From contig CANMGT010000001.1 in assembly GCA_947497495.1 (NCBI GenBank), positions 930,001 through 994,000 of the forward strand: a DNA stretch of 64,000 nucleotides. The letters run 5' to 3'. This DNA comes from an uncultured Lentibacter sp. GTDB lineage: Bacteria > Pseudomonadota > Alphaproteobacteria > Rhodobacterales > Rhodobacteraceae. Each line of letters starts with the position of its first letter. The first letter of the stretch is position 1. Below, one piece after another: positions 36,622 to 45,790 of this stretch. Under the pieces are notes generated by a model that saw only the letters and a program-made list of their open reading frames with translations, was not told where the DNA came from and did no database searches. The position numbers and the translations under genes are program-made.

Positions 36622-37476
36622 ATGACAATTTTGGTTTTTGGCAAAACAGGGCAGGTTGCGACAGAGCTTCAGCGGCAGGCAGATGTTATCTCCCTTGGCC
36701 GTGAAGATGTAGACTTGAGCGACCCTGCGGCCTGCGCTGCCGCGATTGAGGCACACAAGCCGGAAGCCGTGATCAATGCCGCCGCATACACGGCGGTTGA
36801 CCGTGCCGAAGAAGAAGAAGCTCTGGCGCAGGTTATCAACGCCGACGCGCCCGCGTCTATGGCCCAAGCATGTGCGGCAATCGGTGTTCCCTTCGTAACA
36901 ATTTCAACCGACTACGTTTTTGCAGGCAACGGCACGGCGCCATGGCGCCCAGACGATGCAACCGGCCCGCTCGGCGCCTACGGACGTACAAAACTGGCCG
37001 GTGAGCAGGCGGTGCGCGCCGTTGGCGGCACGTCGGCTATCTTGCGCACGTCGTGGGTGTTTTCGGCGCATGGCAACAACTTTGTCAAAACCATGCTGCG
37101 GCTGGGGGCTGAGCGTGACAAGCTGACGATCGTTGGTGACCAGATCGGCGGGCCAACAGCAGCGGCGGACATCGCAGCGGCGTGTTTGCGCATGGTTGAA
37201 GTTTTGAAGAGCGACGCGAGCAAGGCTGGAGTGTATCACTTTAGCGGCGCGCCAGACGCGAGTTGGGCAGAGTTTGCAACAGAGATATTCAGCCAAGCGG
37301 GCTTGAACTGTGAGGTCGTAGCTATCCCTTCGAGTGACTATCCCACACCGACAGCACGCCCGCTCAATTCGCGTATGGACTGTGCCGCAACACAAGCTGC
37401 GTTTGCCATTCCGCGGCCTGATTGGAGAGCAAGCCTTGCGCAGGTTCTCACTGATTTAGATAAGGAAATATCATGA
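36622..37476 (+). CDS. rfbD: dTDP-4-dehydrorhamnose reductase
   Basis: RfbD/RmlD reduces dTDP-4-keto-L-rhamnose to dTDP-L-rhamnose. The 284-residue protein shows VFGKTGQVATELQRQA, INAAAYTAVDRAEEEEALA, STDYVFAGNG, YGRTKLAGEQAVRA with YxxxK, and LRTSWVFSAHGNNFVKTMLR, all standard. It overlaps rfbA by ATGA. Confidence 0.95.
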   Translation: MTILVFGKTGQVATELQRQADVISLGREDVDLSDPAACAAAIEAHKPEAVINAAAYTAVDRAEEEEALAQVINADAPASMAQACAAIGVPFVTISTDYVFAGNGTAPWRPDDATGPLGAYGRTKLAGEQAVRAVGGTSAILRTSWVFSAHGNNFVKTMLRLGAERDKLTIVGDQIGGPTAAADIAAACLRMVEVLKSDASKAGVYHFSGAPDASWAEFATEIFSQAGLNCEVVAIPSSDYPTPTARPLNSRMDCAATQAAFAIPRPDWRASLAQVLTDLDKEIS

Positions 37477-38360
37477 CAGTGCCATCGACGAAACGTAAAG
37501 GAATCATCTTGGCGGGTGGTTCGGGCACGCGGCTTTATCCGATCACAATTGGTGTTTCAAAGCAGCTGTTGCCGATCTATGACAAGCCGATGATCTATTA
37601 TCCGCTCACGGTGTTGATGCTGGCAGGCATTCGCGAGATTGCGGTGATCACAACACCTGAGGATCAGGCGCAGTTCCAGCGCACGCTGGGCGACGGAAGC
37701 CAATGGGGCATCTCGCTCACCTACATCGTGCAACCTTCGCCTGATGGCCTTGCACAGGCCTATCTGCTGGCCGAGGACTTTCTGGACGGCGCTCCGAGCG
37801 CCATGGTTTTGGGCGACAACATTTTCTTCGGCCACGGGCTGCCCGACATGCTGCAATCTGCTGATGAGAACGCCGCTGGCGGTGTTGTATTCGGATATCA
37901 TGTGTCTGACCCCGAACGCTATGGCGTGGTTGACTTTGACACAGACGGGCGCGTGCGCTCGATCATCGAAAAGCCAGAGAACCCGCCTTCGAATTACGCA
38001 GTGACCGGGCTGTATTTCCTTGACGGAACCGCACCTCAGCGGGCGGCCAAAGTTAAACCGTCCGAGCGCGGCGAACTTGAAATTACAACACTTCTGGAAA
38101 GCTATCTTGGCGATGGTGAGCTTGTCGTAGAGCGAATGGGCCGTGGGTATGCTTGGCTGGATACGGGCACACACGCGAGCTTGCTGGACGCCGGCAACTT
38201 CGTGCGGACGCTGAACAATCGGCAAGGCCTGCAGTCGGGTAGCCCCGATGAAGTGGCTTATCAGAACGGTTGGATCGGCCGCGATGACCTGCTTGAACGG
38301 GCAGCGCGTTTCTCGAAAAACAACTATGGCGAATATCTGAAAGCCCTCGCGGCTGATTGA
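37473..38360 (+). CDS. rfbA: Glucose-1-phosphate thymidylyltransferase
   Basis: RfbA/RmlA makes dTDP-glucose from glucose-1-phosphate and dTTP and is the entry point to dTDP-rhamnose; the family is feedback-inhibited by dTDP-rhamnose. The 295-residue protein carries GGSGTRLYPITIGVSKQLLP, YDKPMIYYPL, VLGDNIFFGHGL and the C-terminal RGYAWLDTGTHASLLDAGNF. It is the last of the four rfb genes, which are all present and intact. Confidence 0.96.
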   Translation: MTVPSTKRKGIILAGGSGTRLYPITIGVSKQLLPIYDKPMIYYPLTVLMLAGIREIAVITTPEDQAQFQRTLGDGSQWGISLTYIVQPSPDGLAQAYLLAEDFLDGAPSAMVLGDNIFFGHGLPDMLQSADENAAGGVVFGYHVSDPERYGVVDFDTDGRVRSIIEKPENPPSNYAVTGLYFLDGTAPQRAAKVKPSERGELEITTLLESYLGDGELVVERMGRGYAWLDTGTHASLLDAGNFVRTLNNRQGLQSGSPDEVAYQNGWIGRDDLLERAARFSKNNYGEYLKALAAD

Positions 38361-38388
38361 GCGCGAGAGTTAGAAGCTCGGCGCTTAG

Positions 38389-39084
38389 TTACTTCCAGAT
38401 TTGTGACAACAACTCCATGTCGTCTTGATTGGCCTCTTGCAAAAGGGCATCAAGGGCCGCATTTGCTACGGCATCTTTTGACTTTTTCGAAACGTTCGCG
38501 CGCACCGCTTCGGCTTGAAAGTCGGAAAATTCGGGCTTCAAGAGTTTTGTCAGATCTTCCAATGCCTTGGCGAAGTCTTCGACACGGCCAAGAACGCCGG
38601 CCTTTTGAATGGCACGTGCCGAAGCAATCGCGCGCTCAAGTTCTGGTGCATCAGAAGGTGTTAGCGTGGCAAGTCGACTGGTCTGGAAGTTGCGACATTG
38701 ACGGTCGCCATCGCGGGCCAGTCGCGCCCTTACGTAGCCTTCCAAGTCGTGCTTCTTGGCCAGTTCAGCGCCCCAGGTTTCGGCGTCCTGATTGCGCTCA
38801 AATTGGTAGGCTGACCGAATGCGTGCAATCGGATCGCGCAGGAGTATTACGGGAATAATCCGGACGCCTCGCACGCGAGGCAGCGGCCCCATCATGGTAT
38901 GCGAAGTGTATGCAACAGCTTCAGGCGTGTCCGCTATCCAAGCTTCAACTTGCTCTGTGTTGCCTTTGAGCGAGCTTAGAAACTCAGCTTTGACGAGCCT
39001 GTCGCCGAAGTTTTTCCGCAAGATTTGGTCCAGAGATGTCCCGGCATTTTTGAAAAGATGATAGTGCAGGACTACAGTTCGCAT
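38389..39084 (-). CDS. Sulfotransferase-fold protein
   Basis: This 231-residue protein has HYHLFKNAGTSLDQIL near the N-terminus, a variant of the PKTAGT phosphosulfate loop (KNAGTS), and VILLRDPIARIRSAYQF, the 3'-phosphate motif with Arg and Ser in place. It therefore looks like an intact PAPS-dependent sulfotransferase of the Gal-3-O/family 2 kind. It is convergent with rfbA (28-base gap) and 61 bases downstream of the large glycosyltransferase gene, with which it may be co-transcribed. Confidence 0.82.
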   Translation of the reverse strand: MRTVVLHYHLFKNAGTSLDQILRKNFGDRLVKAEFLSSLKGNTEQVEAWIADTPEAVAYTSHTMMGPLPRVRGVRIIPVILLRDPIARIRSAYQFERNQDAETWGAELAKKHDLEGYVRARLARDGDRQCRNFQTSRLATLTPSDAPELERAIASARAIQKAGVLGRVEDFAKALEDLTKLLKPEFSDFQAEAVRANVSKKSKDAVANAALDALLQEANQDDMELLSQIWK

Positions 39085-39145
39085 TTCATTACTCCCTAGA
39101 TACTCTTACCAAAATACTCTTACTAAACAACCATAGATTGATTAC

Positions 39146-42100
39146 TTATTTGAGGCTATTGTAAAGGTTGGCGGCCTCAAAAGCTGTCCGCATTTTCTCA
39201 CGCCCCTTGGCGAAGGAATAGGAGCTCCGCATATATTTCTGTGCGTTTTCAGACATCTCTGTCCAAAGGTCATCATCTTGCGTCAACTTCGCAATTGCCT
39301 CAGCCCATTCAGCAGGGCTTTCGGCAACAAAGCAGTCGTGCCCTGAACGCAGCCCGATACCTTCAGCAGCTGTCGACGTCAGTACGCATGGAACGCCATG
39401 GGCGAGCGCTGACAATACTTTGCCCTTAATGCCAGCTCCGGAGAGCAGCGGCGCCACAAAAATGCGATGCCCATCATAGACGTCGGCAAGATCTTTAACA
39501 AAGCCTACGGGGTCTACAGTTTCGCTGGCGAGGGCTTTGATGTCGGCTCCCATACCAGACCCGTAGATCGTGAGGTTTGGTGGTGTTTGCATCTGGGCTG
39601 CAATCGCAGGCATGATATCGCGAACGAACCATTTGACGCCTTCTGCATTCGGCAGATGATGGTAGTTCCCCAAGAAAGACATGCCTTCGCGCTCGCTAAG
39701 AGGCGGGCATGTGTCTGGCACATCAACCACCCAAGGGCATTTGACGACAGTTGCGCCGCCGTCCGAATAAGCCTGAATGACGGAATGCTCGACTTCATTA
39801 TAGGACAGGACAACATCGCTCTTGTTGATGATCTCCATCTCTTCTTTTCGGGTCTGGCGTGCCTTTTCGAGTTTGGCCTCGTCGCCATCAACGCGCGCAG
39901 CGCGAATTTCACGCAGGAAGTGCAAGTCGGCGTTGTTGAACATAATAGGCGTTTTGGGCGCGAGTGTGCGCAAATACGACATAACACCTTGAGCAACATA
40001 ATAGCGCGTAATGAAAAAGGCGTCGAAGTCGGTTGCGTGTTTGACCAAGTACTCGTGGGGGCTGAGGAAGAATGGGGCGTAGATCACTTCAACACCCATT
40101 TTTTGCAGCTCCTCGGTATAGCTGCCCAAGTGGGCCATGTTGGACGGAAGGAAGGTGACTTTGTAGCCCAGAGACTGCACAAGCTTGATCTCTTGAATGG
40201 CGGCATATGAGCCTGCATCAAGGTCAGCGCGCGGTACAGAGTGGTCGAGGAACAGAACGCGCCCTTTGATGCCGCGATCTTTCTCCAGATCTGGCGACTG
40301 GCCTTCTTTTCCGAAGGGTACAAAGTCAGGGGCCCACTGACGTTTGAACTTCGGGCGGTTCACTTCTTGGTACTTCTTGAAGCCTTTGGAAACATCTGTC
40401 CCCGACGTCATACCTTCATAGTGATACACAACCGAGGAAGGCACGAACCATGTGGTGTAACCGGCCGCACGCACTTTGAAAGCAAAGTCAGTGTCTTCAA
40501 AATACATTGGTTCCAGATAAGATGACAGGCCGTCCAGCTCGCGCCAAAGAGAAGTCGGCACCATCATTGCAGCGCCAGACAGATAGTCGGCTTGACGCGC
40601 GTAGGTAAAGCGAGGGTCTTCCGGATTTTGGCGGTTGCCGTAGTTCCAGGGGTTGCCTGACCCCCAGATGATGCCGCCTGCGTCTTGCAGTTCGCCGTTC
40701 GGATAGAGCAATTTGGAGCCAGCGAGCCCGACATTGTCAAACCGTCCAAAGGCAGCGATCAACTCGTCGATCCAACCTGTTGTGACCTCAACATCATTGT
40801 TGAGCAGGATGATGTAATCCCCCTTGGCTTCTTCGGCCCCACGGTTGCAGGCGCGAATAAAGCGTTGCGCTGTTTCGTTGTGCAAAACGGTAATGCCGCT
40901 GACGATATCCTCCAGAGTGGCGGTTTCGTCAGTGGAGGCGTCGTCAACCACGATCACCTCAAAGCTGGCATCATTGTGAGCCAGCAAAAGCGAGCAGAGC
41001 GCCAGATAAGTGACTTCAACTTTGTTATGCGCCGGAATGACGATCGAGACATCAGGCGACTTTGGGCGCTGGAACTTCAGGGGCTTGAGTTTGACGTTGT
41101 CATAGCCGCCTTCTACGACGCTGAGTGCGTAGGCGATCTGAGCCAAATCGGTTTTCTTGTCTGCGTGTTCCAAAGTGGCTCGCAGACTCTCAAAACGGCG
41201 CGGCGTTTGCGCGAACAACGAAGATGCAAAAGGAGCGGTAGACTCCTGCAACATAACGCTCGCAGGTGTAGACACGTAGGGCGACAGATGTTGCTCGCTC
41301 CAATAGGTGATCGAGCCCGAGGCATCTTTGATGCTCAGGTGATGTGTTGCACCTGTCAAATATCGAACCGGCATCTTCAGAGTGTTGTTGTGCATGCCAA
41401 AACTGCAGGCTTCGACAGGCTCTCCGTTAAGATAAAGGACACCTTCCACCTCCATTTCGGAAGAGAAAATCAAGGTGTGGCCGTGGTTCTCTACGACTTG
41501 AAGTTTTGGAGACGCTACTGTCAAAAGCGTTCGGTGCGTTCGGCCCAATGTCAGCTTGAGCGTATCTCCTTCTGACATCTGAACCGGGATAGGAGCCTCC
41601 ATCCAGTCTCCATCAAGGGCGGTTTGCGCGTTGCCAACGTAGATTGGCTTGAGGAGGGAAGCATTTTGAGCAACCGGCTGGTTGACCTGAGTGTCTGCGA
41701 TGAAGAAATACGGCTCCATGTCCGAGCCATCGTCGGAGTAGCCTTCGAACTCTAGCGCGAGCGAAACGTCACCGCGCTGAAAGCCTGCTGGAAGAGGCAA
41801 GCGAACACGCTTGTAGCCTTCGCTATGTTGGCCGCCGCTGTGGTCAGAGCCAAACTCGATTGAGTGAGTTGTCTTTGCTCCGGTGTCCTGGTTGGTAAAT
41901 GTAACAATCAAAGAGCCTTCAGCGCGGTGCTGTGCAAGCCGTGTTTCAAAAGCCATGTTTGCGGCCGCGGCTGGGACATGAAGTGTTTTCGCAAAATCCA
42001 CTCGGCAAGGCTCATCCCGCTGCTGGATCATGACCTGTACAGTCTTCGTGCCTTCCAATACCCAGTCTTCCAGGTTGTTGCACCAGACTGTCCCGATGCT

Positions 42101-42340
42101 TCCAGACCCACTGGCCGAGCTGAATTGAGATTGGTCACCAATGTCGGCGCTGTCCCAAAAAACATCACGGCTCGCTGAAAGGGACTTCATAGGGTTCACT
42201 TTGCTTGGGTACAGCGGGGCAGAAACATTGCCCACCGAAACTTCGGCGACGCCCTCTTGCTGTTTAGCGGAGAGTTTCGTGTAAACCATTCCCTGTGCAA
42301 CAAGGACGAGATTATCCTGATTTTTGGTTGAACTGATCAT
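39146..42340 (-). CDS. Very large glycosyltransferase, beta-rich N-terminus plus GT2 plus GT4
   Basis: The 1064-residue protein has a long N-terminal part (1-420) that appears beta-rich and contains no enzyme motif I recognise. A GT2 domain follows (about 428-665): PDVSIVIPAHNKVEVTYLAL, VVDDASTDET, LLNNDVEV with the metal site near 513-517, and EDTDFAFKVRAAGY. A GT4 domain follows (about 690-1060): VLFLDHSVPRADLDAGSYAA, FLGNYHHLPNAEGVKWF, VAPLLSGAGIKGKVLSALAH. It is organised like the protein at 18895 but is not a close copy. It probably adds two linkages; the N-terminal region might bind carbohydrate or oligomerise (inference). Confidence 0.88.
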   Translation of the reverse strand: MISSTKNQDNLVLVAQGMVYTKLSAKQQEGVAEVSVGNVSAPLYPSKVNPMKSLSASRDVFWDSADIGDQSQFSSASGSGSIGTVWCNNLEDWVLEGTKTVQVMIQQRDEPCRVDFAKTLHVPAAAANMAFETRLAQHRAEGSLIVTFTNQDTGAKTTHSIEFGSDHSGGQHSEGYKRVRLPLPAGFQRGDVSLALEFEGYSDDGSDMEPYFFIADTQVNQPVAQNASLLKPIYVGNAQTALDGDWMEAPIPVQMSEGDTLKLTLGRTHRTLLTVASPKLQVVENHGHTLIFSSEMEVEGVLYLNGEPVEACSFGMHNNTLKMPVRYLTGATHHLSIKDASGSITYWSEQHLSPYVSTPASVMLQESTAPFASSLFAQTPRRFESLRATLEHADKKTDLAQIAYALSVVEGGYDNVKLKPLKFQRPKSPDVSIVIPAHNKVEVTYLALCSLLLAHNDASFEVIVVDDASTDETATLEDIVSGITVLHNETAQRFIRACNRGAEEAKGDYIILLNNDVEVTTGWIDELIAAFGRFDNVGLAGSKLLYPNGELQDAGGIIWGSGNPWNYGNRQNPEDPRFTYARQADYLSGAAMMVPTSLWRELDGLSSYLEPMYFEDTDFAFKVRAAGYTTWFVPSSVVYHYEGMTSGTDVSKGFKKYQEVNRPKFKRQWAPDFVPFGKEGQSPDLEKDRGIKGRVLFLDHSVPRADLDAGSYAAIQEIKLVQSLGYKVTFLPSNMAHLGSYTEELQKMGVEVIYAPFFLSPHEYLVKHATDFDAFFITRYYVAQGVMSYLRTLAPKTPIMFNNADLHFLREIRAARVDGDEAKLEKARQTRKEEMEIINKSDVVLSYNEVEHSVIQAYSDGGATVVKCPWVVDVPDTCPPLSEREGMSFLGNYHHLPNAEGVKWFVRDIMPAIAAQMQTPPNLTIYGSGMGADIKALASETVDPVGFVKDLADVYDGHRIFVAPLLSGAGIKGKVLSALAHGVPCVLTSTAAEGIGLRSGHDCFVAESPAEWAEAIAKLTQDDDLWTEMSENAQKYMRSSYSFAKGREKMRTAFEAANLYNSLK

Positions 42341-42642
42341 GGTCTGTATTCCTTAAACTAGCTAATTTATCCGTTTTCGCCAAAACCGTTAAGCCCTTGC
42401 CCATCGCGGGTTTTCGCACATTGCCGGAGAGTGCCAAATGTCTATTAAAAGCAACTAGTATCGGCCCTTTGACACTCATGCAACGTGTGCCATTCTCGCA
42501 ACGCTCAAGCAACTCGAAATATCGTATTTCCAAGCAATAATTGATCGTTTGCAAGCCAACTGCGCCTTTTCAGGGCTGCTTTGTTGTTGGGGGCATATGG
42601 CTTTACTGCTGCAAGGGGATAGCTGCAGTTCAAAGCTGTCAG
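42341..42642. other. Intergenic stretch of about 300 bases, no gene seen
   Basis: The gap lies between two same-direction minus-strand genes. Short frames exist but none has a plausible start, composition or motif. It probably holds the promoter of the large glycosyltransferase gene. I see no clear hairpin terminator or recognisable operator. Confidence 0.6.
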
Positions 42643-43479
42643 TTAGGAACCAGAGCCTAGTTTGCCTATCAGTCGCCGCACCATAGGACGCTCTTCCGGT
42701 GTAATAAGAGGGGCGATGCACTTAGCGATCTCGATCTGCCTGGCATTGAAGCTTTGATTGGCTGGCGGTGCCTCGTTTAGCTGCTTTTCGTCCAACACTC
42801 TCAGTTTCGCCCAGCGTGCGAACTCGGACAGGAACGGGCCTTGCCCACTGCGGATTGTCTCGAAGGCGCACATCTCGAAGCGATCCCCGAATAATTCGCG
42901 CCAAGAGGTGGCGACTATGTTCCAATCTAGGACGTCTCGCCTCAGAGCAGCTTCGAAAGTTGCAAAATCTGTGCTGTCACGCAGTTTCATCATCCAATCG
43001 CTGTAAGATGATCGGACGATGCCTTCTATTTCTCTGGTATAGAGCCTTACGTGCACTTCATAATCTTTAAATGCCAGCGCAAAAGCCTCTGCAATTTCCG
43101 CTGACGCCGGGTATAGGCCGGAGGTAAAGTCCTTGATCTGCCCGTTTGGGTGTCCAGGAGTATTGCCCAGCAAGTTTTCGTCTGACCAAACGAGATGATC
43201 GCACGGGAGCGTATCCGCGAAGTCTCTAAGTAGAGATGCCATATCTCGTATTGTCTTTTCGGGAACCGGTTTTCCAATATGGTGGTTAAACAAAATGCTA
43301 TTACGCAGATGTGTATACTTTACGCGCATCGCTTTATAGCCGTGAACCGGATTGTGAATAGACAAAACTAGACTTTGCTTGCCCAAGACGGATGTTAAGC
43401 TTGGGTTGTTTAACAATACCTGCTGTATTGTTGTTGTCCCTGTTTTGTGCGCGCCGATATGGAGGAATATTGACTTCAT
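42643..43479 (-). CDS. Sulfotransferase-fold protein
   Basis: A 278-residue protein beginning MKSIFLHIGAHKTGTTTIQQ. HIGAHKTGTT is the phosphosulfate-loop form seen in many bacterial sulfotransferase-like proteins of polysaccharide clusters. The 3'-phosphate region is probably VRLYTREIEGIVRSSYSDWM, where an Arg and Ser are present but the usual RDP is replaced. Activity is therefore likely but less certain than for the 22177 protein. The ATG at 43479 is preferred; the frame is open five codons more. The region is AT-richer than the rfb genes. Confidence 0.8.
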   Translation of the reverse strand: MKSIFLHIGAHKTGTTTIQQVLLNNPSLTSVLGKQSLVLSIHNPVHGYKAMRVKYTHLRNSILFNHHIGKPVPEKTIRDMASLLRDFADTLPCDHLVWSDENLLGNTPGHPNGQIKDFTSGLYPASAEIAEAFALAFKDYEVHVRLYTREIEGIVRSSYSDWMMKLRDSTDFATFEAALRRDVLDWNIVATSWRELFGDRFEMCAFETIRSGQGPFLSEFARWAKLRVLDEKQLNEAPPANQSFNARQIEIAKCIAPLITPEERPMVRRLIGKLGSGS

Positions 43480-43632
43480 TGCAATCTCATGCACTTTCTT
43501 GAAACGTGGTTGAAGTTTGGTGGGAGGTTGTCTCGGTCCAAACTCTCGATTGAGAATTGAGCAGCAAAGACTTCAAACCTATCGACGTACTTTGAGAGTA
43601 CATCATGAGACTTGGCGTCAAAGCCCTAGCCT

Positions 43633-44274
43633 TCAATCACTCTTGTCGTTGAAGATATTCATTTTTTCCTGTTGATGGTGCCAGTGTTTGCCGCCTTTTT
43701 TGTGATCTAGATCTTGCCGGAATTTGACAATTTTTCCGGCGAGTTCTTTATGATCGTAAACGCTGATACCCTCTGCCAAGGAGCCTGTATCGGTAACATC
43801 ATTCCAAACCTTCGGACCCGTGACTGACCAGACATCGTTTGATAATCGGGCTTCAATATTGCCCATGATCTTGTCTTTGATCTTTCCCAGAATTTCGTTG
43901 TTAGCGGGTGCAGAGAACATATTATTCACTATGCGGCCATGCCAGCGTCGATAGAGTCGAAGATCGTCTGCGGGTTCTAAGAACATTATCGGAAGTTCAA
44001 GAACCTCGATGCTCAAGTCGAGATAAAAACCACCCATTTCATAAATTTCGAGGACGCGAAAAAGATCAGATTGCATAGCCGGGATAGCGCAGGCGTCAAA
44101 ACACTCGAGCTCTCTCCTGCCATAGTGTTCCTCGATGAACGAACGGGCAGTATCGTGATTGTAAATGGTTATGTCTTTAGGGCCGTTCCGTAGCCATGAC
44201 TGGCGAATCTGCTCGATGTCATGCGGAAGATCTGCCTTGTCCCAGTAACCTATCATGCGCATGTGGCTATTCAT
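43633..44274 (-). CDS. GT32-like glycosyltransferase, DXD motif incomplete
   Basis: About 213 residues. MRMIGYWDKADLPHDIEQIR and QSWLRNGPKDITIYNHDTAR correspond to the usual GT32 opening (a ...IP..I...W pattern). AIPAMQSDLFRVLEIYEMGG and FYLDLSIEVLELP correspond to the nucleotide-sugar-binding region. In most family members the last part reads YxDxD; here it is YLDLS, so the second Asp of the DXD metal site is missing. It may be inactive or use another residue. The start is uncertain; the frame is open to a GTG at 44340. Function in the polysaccharide pathway is inferred from context. Confidence 0.75.
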   Translation of the reverse strand: MNSHMRMIGYWDKADLPHDIEQIRQSWLRNGPKDITIYNHDTARSFIEEHYGRRELECFDACAIPAMQSDLFRVLEIYEMGGFYLDLSIEVLELPIMFLEPADDLRLYRRWHGRIVNNMFSAPANNEILGKIKDKIMGNIEARLSNDVWSVTGPKVWNDVTDTGSLAEGISVYDHKELAGKIVKFRQDLDHKKGGKHWHHQQEKMNIFNDKSD

Positions 44275-44422
44275 ATGTTCAGTTGAAATGGTCACCAAAT
44301 TTCTCCATTGAACTTGATACAGGCCTAGATGGTCGTCCACGACGCTAGGGTTTTAACTGTTTAGCGGCTGTATTAGAAGCACTCACTTGAGCCTGAACCA
44401 CTCTCAAATATTCGGTTCCCAG

Positions 44423-45622
44423 CTATACTTGTTGCTGGACAATAGCTTTACGCAGTCGGGTGATATTCTTTTCAAGCTGTGCTCTATTTGAAGGAGTATC
44501 GTCCGGAAGTGTCTGTAAAAGCGCTTCCGCAACAGTGCAGAATTTATCAGCGCTTTCAGGTTTACGAAGCGCCAAGGCGCGTTCCGTTTCTGACAATTTA
44601 AGAGCTATTGTTGTTGATATATGCTGTCTGTCGATGCGCATCATCAACTCACCCAATTTATCGCTAAAGCTGCAAGGCTGGTCAAGCTGGCTCAGGTTCT
44701 GCTCCGCCTCAAAGCGCGCCCAGTCGGGGGTTAAGTCTTCGACAGATATTGACGGGCAGCGTGCCGCGAATGCGGCGTTGCTTTCTACAAACTTGGCGTG
44801 AATTTTTTCTGCAAAATCGAGGCCAATGCGCACTCTTTCACCGCCCGTAGAGCAGAGCATCTGAGCGCCAATAATTTTTCTAAGCTCTCGACTTGGCTTG
44901 TAAGGCATATCAACCAAGGCATTCGTTAAAGCAATAGACTGAATATCCAGAGCTTCGTTGAATGTCTGTATGGTATTAAAATCCGCGACATCCAGCCCAA
45001 GGCGCGCAGAGAGTGCTGCGATCGTATCAGGCTCTTTTTTGAACGCGAAAAAATCCAAAGATTCCGAGCCGAATACAGCTGACCACCGCTGTTCCAACCT
45101 ATCGTAATTATAATAAGGAACGCTGGGTTTTATGGCTTCAAAAAAGGAAGATCCCACGCGAAAAAAGCCTCTGCTTACGGTGGATGAAAAAGAGACCGCC
45201 AAGTCAACTTGTGGTCGGAAGCTACACACTACTTGAATGGAGGCGAATAGAGGCTGCAACAAACCGTGTAGTTTGCGTATTTCCGCTTCTTTCCGAAGGT
45301 GTGAGTGGCAGTGCTCGTTTGATATCAAGAATGTATGACATCCGAGTTTTTTGGCTTCTTCGACTTCCTTGCTTAACAGTTCGGGTAAATCAGCTTGAAA
45401 TTTGCGACGGGCATCGACGGTCAACGCGTTAATATGAGCAAAACCAGGATTGTCCTTTTCGGGCGGTAGCGCCCAAAGGTATATTTTTACGTGGCTGATT
45501 GAGCCGAGAACTTTACTGTAAAAAACGCCCTGCTTTATCAAGTTTTCTCGGTTGCTAGCAGCCCACTTTTGGCTGCTTGTGGTGCCTGTTTTTTCGGTGC
45601 CGATGTGGAGGAGAAGCTTCAT
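44423..45622 (-). CDS. Sulfotransferase-fold protein, long form
   Basis: A 399-residue protein starting MKLLLHIGTEKTGTTSSQKW. LHIGTEKTGTTS is the phosphosulfate loop of a sulfotransferase-like fold, as in the protein at 42643. The 3'-phosphate region may be VVCSFRPQVDLAVSFSST near residues 133-150, with Arg and Ser present in altered form. The C-terminal 120 residues (from about 280) are charged and helical and are not part of the core fold. DNA is AT-richer than that of the rfb and kps genes, a hint of separate origin. Confidence 0.78.
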   Translation of the reverse strand: MKLLLHIGTEKTGTTSSQKWAASNRENLIKQGVFYSKVLGSISHVKIYLWALPPEKDNPGFAHINALTVDARRKFQADLPELLSKEVEEAKKLGCHTFLISNEHCHSHLRKEAEIRKLHGLLQPLFASIQVVCSFRPQVDLAVSFSSTVSRGFFRVGSSFFEAIKPSVPYYNYDRLEQRWSAVFGSESLDFFAFKKEPDTIAALSARLGLDVADFNTIQTFNEALDIQSIALTNALVDMPYKPSRELRKIIGAQMLCSTGGERVRIGLDFAEKIHAKFVESNAAFAARCPSISVEDLTPDWARFEAEQNLSQLDQPCSFSDKLGELMMRIDRQHISTTIALKLSETERALALRKPESADKFCTVAEALLQTLPDDTPSNRAQLEKNITRLRKAIVQQQV

Positions 45623-45790
45623 AGGTTTAATTTTAACTTACCGTAAAGAATACGTCCATGACGTTTAATCAACGCCTTACAAGGTTTGCGCATCATAAAG
45701 AAGCTCCTTGAGCCAATTGTGGAAACCGCAAAAAAGAAACCCATGAGCTTCTACCTGTGATCGCGATCTTCCTGATGGAGGTGGGGCGCC

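Noticed and set aside
40685..41575. 296-codon open frame on the + strand opposite the large glycosyltransferase
   Set aside because: The minus-strand gene has GT2 motifs in exactly this interval; the antisense peptide has none.
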